NCBI GenBank assembly: GCA_964471755.1
Contig: CAYYJM010000043.1
Span: 1-31,248 of the forward strand
DNA length: 31,248 nt
Source: CAYYJM01 sp964471755
Lineage (GTDB): Bacteria; Planctomycetota; Planctomycetia; Gemmatales; Gemmataceae
Direction: 5' to 3'
Both the position numbers and the translations under genes were made by a program. This document shows, piece by piece, positions 15,094 to 23,305 of this stretch. How positions within the stretch are numbered: the stretch's first letter is position 1; each line of letters opens with the position of its first letter. The notes below the pieces were generated by a model, which made no database searches, was not told the origin of the DNA, and was given only the letters and a program-made list of their open reading frames with translations.

Positions 15094-15951
15094 TTAACGA
15101 GTCTCGGGCACGATGCGCTGGAGACGATACGTGCCCGAATGGTCGGTCAGCCACTTCTGAGCGGCCTGCGGAAACTGATTGAAGTCCTTCGGCGGTTTCC
15201 AGCCGTCCGCCTCGGTCAGGCCCAGGCGGAAGAACGTCTGCAACGGTGCCAGCTGGAAGTACCGCCCCTGCCCTGCTCGGTTCGGATTCCAGTCGGCCTC
15301 GGCCAGGGCCGTCAGGAGGAGCTTGCTCTCCTCAGCCGGGATGGCCTCCTGCTTGCTCTTGCCCTGAAGCCCGCTCCGGTATCGGTGGATGAGCAGGGCG
15401 GCGACGAGCGCGCGCGCCTCCCGGTCGGTGCCGGTGAGGACGGGCCGTGGATCGGCAAGCAGCTTTGCCGTCCGCACGACGTCGGCAACCTCGGTCTTGA
15501 AGTTCGGGTTGCCGCCACCGATGACGAAGCCGAACGGATCGGCCGCCATGAGGAAGCCCGCGTCCTCGTGCGGTCGCAGGAACAGGAGAACCTCCTGGTC
15601 CTTCTCCAGGGTCATCCCTGGGCGGCGCAGTGGGATCGGCCGCCCCGTGCCGGGCAGGCCGACCGGCGCGGGAGCCAGGCGCGGGAAGCCGACGCGAACG
15701 TGCGTCTGCTTGTCGGTGCCAACGAGGCCCGTCTCGATCTTCACCACGGCGACGACGAAGGGAACCTTCTGCATGTCACCGGGGAAGCGTGTCGCCGGGA
15801 TCGACTTCTCCTCGATGCGCGTGACCTTGCCAACGAGCGCGACCGGAGCCAGGGCCAGCCGCAGGGGCGTCGGGTTGGGAGCGATCATGTCCGCCGACGC
15901 GGTCCCGGCCAGGACCAGCGTCGCGAGCAAGGTGAGGGAAGATCGGCACAT
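15094..15951 (-). CDS. Secreted protein of unknown function, tandem family member 2
   Basis: The 285-residue product has a signal peptide ending TASA (residue 20), so the mature form starts DMIAPNPTPLRL. It has the same plan as its neighbours: VALVGKVTRIEE, VVAVVKIETGLVG, THVRVGF, KDQEVLLFL, then PAEESKLLLTALAEADW, a QTFFRLGLTEADGW stretch and AQKWLTDHSGTY at the end. No catalytic motif is visible. The gene starts 4 nt after the preceding family member ends, so translation is probably coupled. All three are likely exported to the periplasm or cell surface. No function can be assigned. Confidence 0.8.
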   Translation of the reverse strand: MCRSSLTLLATLVLAGTASADMIAPNPTPLRLALAPVALVGKVTRIEEKSIPATRFPGDMQKVPFVVAVVKIETGLVGTDKQTHVRVGFPRLAPAPVGLPGTGRPIPLRRPGMTLEKDQEVLLFLRPHEDAGFLMAADPFGFVIGGGNPNFKTEVADVVRTAKLLADPRPVLTGTDREARALVAALLIHRYRSGLQGKSKQEAIPAEESKLLLTALAEADWNPNRAGQGRYFQLAPLQTFFRLGLTEADGWKPPKDFNQFPQAAQKWLTDHSGTYRLQRIVPETR

Positions 15952-15955
15952 CGGC

Positions 15956-16750
15956 TCACTTCTCCGCAGGCAGGAACTTCTTGATCACGAACCTGTCGGC
16001 ATTGGCCTGGAGCCACTTTTTCGCCTCGACGCCGAACATCGCGAAGTTCTTTGGCGGCGTCCAGCCGTCGGCTGCGGTCACGCCGAGTCGGAAGAAGAGG
16101 GTCTGGGCGTTGAGCGAACCCAGCGGACTTTCCGGGTTCGGATTGCCCCAGTCGGCTCCGGCCAGGGCGAGCAGGATGGCCTTGCTCCGGGCGGGATCGA
16201 TCGCCTCCTGCTTGCCGCTGGTGCCGGTCGAGTCGCGGTAGTCCAGGATGAGCAGCGCCGCCGCCAGGAGCTTCTCCTCCGGCTTGCCCTCCTTCAGGAC
16301 CTGATCGACATTGGCAAGGACCTTCGCACAGGCCTTCGCCGCCGCGACGTCATGAGCCCACGAAGCGTGGTTCTGGTTGACGACGTCGAAGTACATCCGT
16401 GTCGTGTAGTAGGGCTCGCCCTTGACCCGGCTCAGGAAGAGAAGCACGTCGAGATCCTTCTGCACGCTGAAGGTCGGGAAGCGGGCGTTCGGCAGGAAGG
16501 CAACGCGAAGGTGCGTCTGGTTGTCGCCGCCCTTGAGCGCGTCCTTCACCTGGACGATGGCGATCTTGAACTCGGTGCCCTCGATCGTGACGCCCTTGTC
16601 CTCGATGCGAGTTACCTTGCCGACAACGACGGTATCGGCCTTCGCGACGCGATCGGGGATCGGAGCCGGGGCCATGATTCGTGCCGAGACCGGCAGAACC
16701 GCCAGGCCGACCAGGGCCAGGGCCAGAATGCTGGAACGCAACCGAAGCAT
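15956..16750 (-). CDS. Secreted protein of unknown function, tandem family member 1
   Basis: The 264-residue protein is the first gene of the three-paralogue operon. The signal peptide (about residues 1-23, ending PVSA) leads to a mature start RIMAPAPIPDRV. It shares TVVVGKVTRIED, FKIAIVQVKDALKG, THLRVAF, QKDLDVLLFL, the ADW motif and the terminal KKWLQANADRFVIKKF with the other two. The start at 16750 (ATG) was preferred over GTG at 16756 because AGGAG lies 9 nt before the ATG and only 3 nt before the GTG. It is divergent from the methyltransferase gene across about 190 nt. Confidence 0.8.
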   Translation of the reverse strand: MLRLRSSILALALVGLAVLPVSARIMAPAPIPDRVAKADTVVVGKVTRIEDKGVTIEGTEFKIAIVQVKDALKGGDNQTHLRVAFLPNARFPTFSVQKDLDVLLFLSRVKGEPYYTTRMYFDVVNQNHASWAHDVAAAKACAKVLANVDQVLKEGKPEEKLLAAALLILDYRDSTGTSGKQEAIDPARSKAILLALAGADWGNPNPESPLGSLNAQTLFFRLGVTAADGWTPPKNFAMFGVEAKKWLQANADRFVIKKFLPAEK

Positions 16751-16826
16751 GAACACGTTCTCCTCGATGCAACAGGGATTACCACTCCGACGAGGCTCCC
16801 CTCGCGATGGTTTGAATCGTTTCTAA

Positions 16827-16832
16827 TATAAT
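16827..16832 (+). promoter_or_regulatory. Possible -10 element upstream of the methyltransferase gene
   Basis: TATAAT stands out in the AT-rich island TTCTAATATAATC between the divergent genes. No good -35 hexamer is found 16-18 nt upstream, so this is weak. The island may serve either direction. Confidence 0.3.
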
Positions 16833-16940
16833 CAGAACGGGTGTCCCTGGATCGCAGACCGACCGGGGAAGCCTCGTCGCTGCGCGCGTGGGCGTGGCGC
16901 ACGCGGATTGATCCCGATCTCTTGCCAGACTGACCGACTC

Positions 16941-18158
16941 ATGGCCGACGATGCTCCTGCCGCCTCTTCCTTGCCGGCCGTCCGGCTCAAGATCGAGCGG
17001 CGTTCCAGCCATCCGTGGATCTTCCAGAAGATGGTCGAGAAGCCGGCCACGCGTCTGCCACCGGGCAGCGTCGTGGACATCCTCGATCGCAACGGCCAGT
17101 GGGTCGGCCGGGGCTTCTACAACGGCCACTCGCGCATCGCCCTGCGCGTGTTGACGGCCAACCCCGATGAGACGATCGACGAGGCGTTCTTCGGCCGGCG
17201 CATTCGCGCGCCGGGAGCGCGNNNNNNNNNNCTGGGGCGGGCCATCGGACTGCGGCGCGACTGGCTCGGCCTCGACGCCGTCACGAACTCCTACCGACTG
17301 GTTCATTCCGAGGCCGACGGCCTGAGCGGACTCGTCGTCGATCGGTTCGGCTCGCTGATCGTGCTGGAGTTCTTCTCGGCGGGCATGTTCCGCGTGCGCA
17401 ACACGGTCCTCGAACAACTCCGCAGCCACTTCCCCGACAGCAAGTTCTACTGGTTCGCCGAGGAGCATGTGCAGAAGCAGGAGTCGTTCGACTGCTACAC
17501 GCCGGAGCCGCCCGCGGCCGAGGTGATCGTCGAACATGGCCTGAAGTTTCGCGTCGCTCCGGGAAGCAAGCACAAGACGGGTTTCTTCCTCGATCAGCGC
17601 GACAATCGTCGTCGCCTGGCCGAGTTCTGTCCCGGCCGACGTGTCCTGGATCTGTGCTGTAACTCGGGCGGGTTCGCGGTCTACGCGAAGGCGCTCGGCC
17701 GGGCCGAGGAGGTGGTCGGCGTCGATCTCGACGAGCAGGCTCTCGGCCTGGCGCGCCAGAACGCGGGGCTGAATAGCGTGCGGGTTCGCTTCGTCCAGGC
17801 GGACCTCTTCCCCTGGCTGCGCGATGCCATCGCGGCCGGCCAGAAGTACGACGTGGTCATCCTCGATCCGGCCAAGCAGACACGCGATCGGGAGGAGGTC
17901 GATTTCGCCCTGAAGCGGTATCTGGACATGAATCGCCTGGCGTTCCAGGTCGTCGCTCCGGGCGGGCTGCTGCTGACGTGTTCCTGCACCGGCCTGGTGA
18001 GCGAGGCCGATTTCCTCGAATCGGTCAAGCGGGCGGCCTGGCAGGCGGGCCGGACCGCCCAGGTGCTACAACTGAGCGGCGCGGGAGCAGACCATCCCTT
18101 TCTGCTGCACGTCCCGGAGGGACGCTACCTGAAGGCGGCGTTCCTCCGGGTGGCGTGA
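16941..18158 (+). CDS. RlmI-like class I rRNA (cytosine-C5) methyltransferase, interrupted by an assembly gap
   Basis: The 405-codon frame has an N-terminal PUA-like domain (about residues 12-90, SHPWIFQKM through RIALRVL), the linking YRLVHSEADGLSGLVVDRFG signature and a Rossmann methyltransferase domain. SAM-binding motif I is DLCCNSGGFAVYA, the acidic residue follows in VVGVDLDE, motif IV reads LDPAKQ (family norm DPPK) and CSCTG lies in motif VI position. Members methylate 23S rRNA cytosines such as C1962 in E. coli. Ten N lie at 17222-17231 within the linker. The sequence around the gap looks about 10 residues too long for the family. The ATG at 16941 has no clear Shine-Dalgarno; an in-frame TTG at 16908 is an alternative. 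Confidence 0.85.
   Translation: MADDAPAASSLPAVRLKIERRSSHPWIFQKMVEKPATRLPPGSVVDILDRNGQWVGRGFYNGHSRIALRVLTANPDETIDEAFFGRRIRAPGAXXXXLGRAIGLRRDWLGLDAVTNSYRLVHSEADGLSGLVVDRFGSLIVLEFFSAGMFRVRNTVLEQLRSHFPDSKFYWFAEEHVQKQESFDCYTPEPPAAEVIVEHGLKFRVAPGSKHKTGFFLDQRDNRRRLAEFCPGRRVLDLCCNSGGFAVYAKALGRAEEVVGVDLDEQALGLARQNAGLNSVRVRFVQADLFPWLRDAIAAGQKYDVVILDPAKQTRDREEVDFALKRYLDMNRLAFQVVAPGGLLLTCSCTGLVSEADFLESVKRAAWQAGRTAQVLQLSGAGADHPFLLHVPEGRYLKAAFLRVA
17222..17231. other. Assembly gap (10 N)
   Basis: Ten undetermined bases lie inside the methyltransferase gene. The reading frame is the same on both sides, so as drawn the gap does not break the gene, but its true length is unknown. Confidence 1.
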
Positions 18159-18162
18159 GCCA

Positions 18163-21100
18163 TCACCCCTTCTGAATGGCGGCGATGGCGTCCTTCGCCT
18201 GCTGACGCAACTCCGGGTCCGTCTCCTGGGTCGTGGCCCGCTGCAACCAGGGCAGAGCCGACCGGGCGGCCGGGCCGATCCTGGCCAGAGCGGCGACCGC
18301 CGCCTGACGCGTGTGCTGATAGCCCGAATCGACACGCGGCCCGATCAGCGACACACAGTCGCGGGCCTCGCCGCCGAGGTCGCCGGCCAGGTCCAGAACC
18401 TCCACGACGGCCTGAGGATAGGTCAACGTGTGCAGCTGTCGCTGAATCAGCGCGACAACCTCCGCCCGGGCGTTCTGGCCCTCGATCAGCCAGAGAGCCC
18501 GACCGATCGCCGTCTGGCGCTCGGCGGCCAGGAAGCCGTTCTCGCCCAGGGCCGAAAGCAGATCGCGCAGAGCCGGCGCGGCGGCCTTCGCACCGGCACC
18601 GAGTTGGCCCAGTGCCGCGATCGCCGCCGCCTGCACCCGTTCCGGCTCGGTCAGCTTCAGACGTTCGGTCAGGGCCGACACCACCTCAGCCGAGCCCGCT
18701 CCGATCCGACCCAGGGCCCGACAGGCGGCGACCTGGACGTTCGGTTCGGCATCCTTGAGCGCCGCGATGAGATCAGGGACCGCCTTCGCCCCGGCCTTGC
18801 CCAGCGCCGCGATCGCCTCGATGGCAGCCACGCGCAGGTCTGGAGCCGACTCGGTCAGGAGCTTCTGCACCAGGGGCAGCGAACTGTCGGCCAGGGTCGG
18901 AATGCCGCCCAGCCCACGGGCAGCGTCCCGGCGGGCCTCGACGTTCTTCGCCTCGGCCAGCAGTTTGAGCAGCGCCGGGCCGGCCGTCTTGCCGTCGTCG
19001 GCGCAGCGCACCAGGGCAAGGCCAGCGGCGGCCTGGATCTCCTCGGCCGGATCCTTGAGCAACGGCGTGATCGCCGGCACGGCCGACCGAGCGACCGGGC
19101 CGAGTTCCGCCAGGGTTCGCAGCACCTCGGCCTTCTCCGCGAAGGCCGGGTCCTTGAGCAGGCCGGCCAGCGGGGCGACCACGCTGGCTGCGGCCGTCCC
19201 CTTCAGCGTGGCCAGAGCCCGCAGAGCGGCCCGGCTACGAACCGGATCCTTGACCGCCTCGAGCAGCACGGGACCGGCCGTCTCGCCCAGGTTGGCGATG
19301 GCCAGGAGGCCCTCGGAAAGCAGATCGCCCTGCGCGGCCTTGAGCATCGCGGGGGCCGCCTCGCGGGCCAGCGGTCCCATGCGGCCCAGAGTGAGCAGGG
19401 CCTGAAAGCGAACCGCCGGATCTTCCAGCGCCTGAGTCAGTTGCGGCACGGCCACCGGCCCCAGACGGATGAGCGTCTCCTTGATCGGCGAGGTCAGGTT
19501 CGACTCGCTCGGCAGACGCTGAATCAGGGCTGCAACTGCCTCCTTGGCCGCAGGGCCGAGTCGGCCGATCGCCCGGAGGGAGCTTTCGCGGATGTTGTCG
19601 AAGCCGCTGCGCGTGCCGGCGATCAGGGCCGGCACGCCATCGATCCGCGTCGGGTCGAGGATGCTGAGAGTGTCGGCCGCCTCGATGTCGGCACACGTCT
19701 TGAGGACCGTGATCAGAGCCGGGACCGCGCCCTTCGCCTCGGGGCCGATCTGGCGGATCGCCTCAATGCAGCGCTGCGTCCGGTATTCCGGCGATTCGAG
19801 GTAGATGGCCTCGGCGTTCCGCTTCGTGTCGGGATTCTTCTCGATCACCGCGACGAGAGCCGGCACGGCGGCGACCGCCGGCGGCCCGATGGCACCCAGG
19901 GCGTCGGCGGCACGCCAGGGGATGCTCGAATCTTCATCGGCCAGGGCTTTCGCCACGCTCGCGGTCAGGGGCGCTGCCGCTGGCCCCAGGCGGCGAATCG
20001 CCTCCAGGGCGGTCTGGCGGATGGTTGCTTCCTTCTCGGCCAGCGACGCGCCGAGAACCTGCATCGCCTCCGTGTGGGCAGTGTCGATCTGAAGGATCGC
20101 CGCCGCGGCCAGGACGCGCGAGTAGGGCTGAGCCCCCTTGAGCAGCGGCGTCAGCTCGGGCAGGGCCTCGCGCGATTCGGAGCCGATGCCGCCCAGGGCC
20201 AGGATCGCCCCCTGACGGATCTCCTCATCCGACTCGGTCAACGCCTTGCGGAGGGCGGGCAGGGCCTCGCGACCGTAGCGGGCCAGGGCGGCACTGGCGC
20301 TCTTGCGGATCGCCTCGTCGGTGTCCTTGAGCGATTTGAGCAGGAGCGGCACAACCGTCGCGGAGTCCTGGCCGATCTGGCCCAGGGCGGTGAAGGCGGC
20401 CAGGCGTTCGGCCTTGTCGCCCTCGGCAGCGCCGGCCACCTGGATCAGGGTCGGCAGCGCCTTTGCCGCCGGGGCTCCGATCCAGCCGAGCGTTCGGATG
20501 ACCTGCGCGCGAACCGCCGGGTCGGCGTCCTTCCGGGCCCCGGCCAGGGCGGTGATCGCCTCGGCCGACTGAAGCTCTCGGGGGACGATGACCTTCTGGC
20601 CACGGGTATCGAGCGGACGCATGGCCCGCGACAGGGCCTCGGCGGCCCGGCTACGCCTGTTCGCCTGAGCATCGCCCAGGGCGGCCAGCACCTTCGGGGT
20701 GATGCTGCCGTCGCGCAGGGAGAGTTTACCCAGACCGTGCGCCGCGATCCGGGCCAGGGCCTCATCGCTTCCCTCGAACAGCTTGAGCAGGGCGGGCACG
20801 GCGTCGATGCTGTTCTGGATCGCCTCGGCCTCCTCGGCGAAGACATTCGCCGCCCAGCGCTGGACCGCGGGATCGGCGTCCTTGAGGGCCTCGATCAGGG
20901 GCGGGATCACGGCCGTGTCATCCGAGCTGGTCGTGCGCATGTGCGTCATGCGCAGCCAGCGGACGGGGAACGAGCGGGCGTCGGCCCCCTCGGGCACGGC
21001 GTAGTCTGCCACCTGACGCGGAGCCACCTGACGCAGGACGAGAGCCGCCACACGCTGTAATTCCGCGTCCTGGCTGAAGAGGGCCTTGTGCAGAGCGGGC

Positions 21101-21576
21101 AGCGCGGTCGGCGTCTCCTGACCGATCTTGCCCACGGCCAGGGCGGCGACGAGCTGGTTGTCTCGGCCTTCCTGACTCAGGGCGGCGACCAGGTCCGTCC
21201 GCAGTTTCGCGGCCGCCTCGGAGCCGGCTGGGCCGTCGGGCCGGGCGAGAGTCGCCAGGGTGTCGCTCAGGGCGGTGCGCGCGGCCGAATCTTTCTCGTC
21301 AAGATGTTTCAGCAGGACCGGGATGGCCTGGACGGCCTCGGCCTTGTGTTGATCGAGTTGGCCCAGAGCGGCCTTGCGGACGGCCGGATCGCTGGATGCG
21401 ATGCGCTCCAGCCAGGGGGCCGGCTTCGTCGGGTCGTTGTCTTTCTGAACCGGATCGTTACCGTTGTCTTCAGGGCCGCCCTTGCCGCCGTTGTTCGTGG
21501 CGAACCAGGTCACCCCCAGGCCGACGGCGACGACCAGGACGCTACTACCGATGATGGTGATCAAGCGCTGGTTCAT
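18163..21576 (-). CDS. Membrane-anchored HEAT-repeat (PBS-lyase-type) protein, 1137 residues
   Basis: The N-terminus has one hydrophobic segment (about residues 5-26, LITIIGSSVLVVAVGLGVTWF), an acidic/Asn-rich linker (GGPEDNGNDPVQKDN) and then HEAT repeats to the end. Each unit is about 35-40 residues with the pattern 'DPAVRxxAAxALGxIGxxAxxAVPxL'; I estimate 25 or more. Such alpha-solenoids are protein-binding scaffolds; no catalytic domain is present, and PBS-lyase function is not implied. The anchor suggests one membrane-spanning helix with the solenoid outside the cytoplasm. The start at 21576 has GGAGGA and opens the anchor; the frame is open to 21840. It converges on the methyltransferase gene with 4 nt between them, and diverges from the CDF transporter gene. 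Confidence 0.93.
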   Translation of the reverse strand: MNQRLITIIGSSVLVVAVGLGVTWFATNNGGKGGPEDNGNDPVQKDNDPTKPAPWLERIASSDPAVRKAALGQLDQHKAEAVQAIPVLLKHLDEKDSAARTALSDTLATLARPDGPAGSEAAAKLRTDLVAALSQEGRDNQLVAALAVGKIGQETPTALPALHKALFSQDAELQRVAALVLRQVAPRQVADYAVPEGADARSFPVRWLRMTHMRTTSSDDTAVIPPLIEALKDADPAVQRWAANVFAEEAEAIQNSIDAVPALLKLFEGSDEALARIAAHGLGKLSLRDGSITPKVLAALGDAQANRRSRAAEALSRAMRPLDTRGQKVIVPRELQSAEAITALAGARKDADPAVRAQVIRTLGWIGAPAAKALPTLIQVAGAAEGDKAERLAAFTALGQIGQDSATVVPLLLKSLKDTDEAIRKSASAALARYGREALPALRKALTESDEEIRQGAILALGGIGSESREALPELTPLLKGAQPYSRVLAAAAILQIDTAHTEAMQVLGASLAEKEATIRQTALEAIRRLGPAAAPLTASVAKALADEDSSIPWRAADALGAIGPPAVAAVPALVAVIEKNPDTKRNAEAIYLESPEYRTQRCIEAIRQIGPEAKGAVPALITVLKTCADIEAADTLSILDPTRIDGVPALIAGTRSGFDNIRESSLRAIGRLGPAAKEAVAALIQRLPSESNLTSPIKETLIRLGPVAVPQLTQALEDPAVRFQALLTLGRMGPLAREAAPAMLKAAQGDLLSEGLLAIANLGETAGPVLLEAVKDPVRSRAALRALATLKGTAAASVVAPLAGLLKDPAFAEKAEVLRTLAELGPVARSAVPAITPLLKDPAEEIQAAAGLALVRCADDGKTAGPALLKLLAEAKNVEARRDAARGLGGIPTLADSSLPLVQKLLTESAPDLRVAAIEAIAALGKAGAKAVPDLIAALKDAEPNVQVAACRALGRIGAGSAEVVSALTERLKLTEPERVQAAAIAALGQLGAGAKAAAPALRDLLSALGENGFLAAERQTAIGRALWLIEGQNARAEVVALIQRQLHTLTYPQAVVEVLDLAGDLGGEARDCVSLIGPRVDSGYQHTRQAAVAALARIGPAARSALPWLQRATTQETDPELRQQAKDAIAAIQKG

Positions 21577-21670
21577 GCTTTCCTCCAGGACGCGCCGGAG
21601 AGGAGTCCTCCGGCCTCTGTCTGGGACGATAATAACGATTGGGGGGAAATCGCGGGAGAGGAGTTCTACC

Positions 21671-22621
21671 GTGTCCGACGACGCCGACGGAATCGCCCGC
21701 CACGCCGAGCCGGTGCGGCTCCACACCTTCCTCTGGTTGTCCATCTTCGCCGCCCTGGCGACGATGGGGCTGAAGCTGGCCGCCTGGGGCCTGACCGGCT
21801 CCGTCAGCCTGCTGTCCGACGCGCTGGAGTCGGTCGTCAACCTGGCCGCCGCTGTCGTCGCCTTCCTCGCTGTCCGCTATGCGGAGCGGCCGGCCGACCA
21901 GGACCACGCCTACGGTCACGAGAAGATCGAGTATTTTTCCAGTGGCCTGGAGGGCGGCCTGGTCCTGCTCGCCGGCGTGAGCATCATCTGGGTCGCGGTC
22001 GAACGCCTCGTCCGGCCCCAGGAACGTCTCGACCTGGACATCGGTCTGCTGCTGGCCGGGCTGGCCAGCCTGATCAATCTCGCCGTCGCGGTGGTCCTCA
22101 TCCGGGTCGGCAAGGCCCGCGACTCCATCGCCGTCGAGGCGGGCGGCCGACACCTGATGAGCGACGTCTGGACCAGTGGCGGCATCCTGGTCGGGCTCGG
22201 CCTGGTCTGGTTCACCGGCTGGAAGGTTCTCGATCCCGTCATGGCCTTGCTGGTCGCCATCTGGATTCTCTGGATCGGCTTCGACCTGATGCGCCGCTCA
22301 TTCCACGGCCTGATGGACCGCTCCTTGCCGGACGAGGAGGTCCGCGTCCTGCGTGAGACGGTGCAGTCGTTCCTCGGTCCGGAGATGGCCTTCCATGCCC
22401 TGCGCACCCGCCAGTCCGGGCCGCGGCGCTTCGCCGACTTCCACCTGCTCGTTCCAGGGGCGATGACCGTCCAGGCTGCCCACGACCTGGCCAACCAGAT
22501 CGAGGCGGCCCTGGCCCAGTCACTGCCTGCGTTCTCGACGACCATCCATGTCGAACCGATCGAGGACCGCACCTCCCATGAGGATCTTGTCATTCCGCCA
22601 GCCGGTCAGGTGTTGAACTGA
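21671..22621 (+). CDS. Cation diffusion facilitator (CDF) family metal transporter
   Basis: The 316-residue protein has about six membrane segments and a cytoplasmic C-terminal domain (from about residue 215). Metal-site residues are D50 in transmembrane helix 2 (LLSDALESVVN) and H161/D165 in helix 5 (GRHLMSDVWTSGG). The second helix-2 position holds Ser54 in place of the Asp of FieF. The loop motif DHAYGHEKIEYFSS is diagnostic of the family. It exports divalent cations such as Zn(II), Co(II), Mn(II) or Fe(II) by proton antiport; the metal cannot be told. The GTG start at 21671 has AGGAG with 7-nt spacing. The frame is open upstream to 21464 but would run antisense into the HEAT gene. Its last 16 nt overlap the end of upp on the other strand. 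Confidence 0.9.
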   Translation: MSDDADGIARHAEPVRLHTFLWLSIFAALATMGLKLAAWGLTGSVSLLSDALESVVNLAAAVVAFLAVRYAERPADQDHAYGHEKIEYFSSGLEGGLVLLAGVSIIWVAVERLVRPQERLDLDIGLLLAGLASLINLAVAVVLIRVGKARDSIAVEAGGRHLMSDVWTSGGILVGLGLVWFTGWKVLDPVMALLVAIWILWIGFDLMRRSFHGLMDRSLPDEEVRVLRETVQSFLGPEMAFHALRTRQSGPRRFADFHLLVPGAMTVQAAHDLANQIEAALAQSLPAFSTTIHVEPIEDRTSHEDLVIPPAGQVLN

Positions 22622-23229
22622 CGATCGCCGGCGTCGCCCAGGCCCGGAACGATGTAGCGATGCTCGTTGAGGTGGCTATCCAGGGCGGCCAGGTAGATGG
22701 CGACGTCGGGGTGCTTTGCCTGCACGGCGTGAATTCCCTCGGGTGCGGCAATCAGGCTCAGGAAGCAGATCCGTCGCGCGCCCCAGGCCCGGAGGATGTC
22801 GAAGGCCGCCACGGCCGAGCCGCCGGTGGCCAGCATCGGATCGACGACCAGGGCCAGATCCACGGGCCGAGCGGCGGGGAGCTTGTTGTAGTAGGTGACC
22901 GGCTCGAAGGTCTGCTCATCGCGGTAGAGACCCAGATGGCAGACGGTCGCCTCCGGAACGAGTTCGAGGAGGGCCTCGCTCATGCCCAGGCCGGCCCGGA
23001 GGATCGGCACGACGGCCAGACTGCCGGTCAGACGTCGGCCGACGTACTCGGCCAGGGGCGTCTGAATGGCGTGGGGCTCCGTCGGCAGGTCGGTCGTCGC
23101 CTCGGCGAAGAGGAGCAGGGTCAGATCGCGGACCAGGCGGCGGAAGTGCCACGGTGGCGTGGCACGGTCGCGCAATTGCAGCATCTTGTGCTGCACGAGG
23201 GGATGACGCGAGACGTGGACGTGGCTCAT
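22606..23229 (-). CDS. upp: Uracil phosphoribosyltransferase
   Basis: The 207-residue protein has full family length. The PRPP-binding loop is VVDPMLATGGSA (residues 128-139), the VVPILRAGLGM segment (73-83) is the conserved N-terminal half of the active site, and YIVPGLGDAGDR near the C-terminus binds uracil. It converts uracil and PRPP to UMP in pyrimidine salvage. The final 16 nt are shared, antisense, with the CDF transporter gene. It lies downstream of ispD on the same strand, with a palindrome in the 76-nt gap. Confidence 0.95.
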   Translation of the reverse strand: MSHVHVSRHPLVQHKMLQLRDRATPPWHFRRLVRDLTLLLFAEATTDLPTEPHAIQTPLAEYVGRRLTGSLAVVPILRAGLGMSEALLELVPEATVCHLGLYRDEQTFEPVTYYNKLPAARPVDLALVVDPMLATGGSAVAAFDILRAWGARRICFLSLIAAPEGIHAVQAKHPDVAIYLAALDSHLNEHRYIVPGLGDAGDRQFNT

Positions 23230-23237
23230 GCGCTCCT

Positions 23238-23303
23238 CATTTAGCCGCCGGCTTGCCGGCGGGTTTTCGAGACGAAGACCGCCGGCAAGCCGGCGGCTAA
23301 ATG
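23238..23303. repeat. 25-bp perfect inverted repeat between ispD and upp
   Basis: CATTTAGCCGCCGGCTTGCCGGCGG (in two parts, 23238-23262) pairs perfectly with 23279-23303 around a 16-nt loop. Each arm also contains an internal GCCGGC...GCCGGC symmetry. As in the 5909-6003 palindrome, the T-run is on the 5' side and the A-run on the 3' side, so it is not a standard intrinsic terminator for either strand. It lies 2 nt past the ispD stop codon and 8 nt before the upp start codon. Confidence 0.9.
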
Positions 23304-23305
23304 GG

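Noticed and set aside
15389..16831. Plus-strand open frame of 480 codons antisense to two of the secreted paralogues
   Set aside because: The conserved paralogy and signal peptides are on the minus strand.
18313..21060. Long plus-strand open frame of 915 codons antisense to the HEAT gene
   Set aside because: It is a mirror of the GC-rich, periodic HEAT gene. Its translation is low-complexity, rich in Arg, Gly, Leu and Gln, without domain motifs, and the minus strand shows clear HEAT repeats, an anchor and a Shine-Dalgarno.
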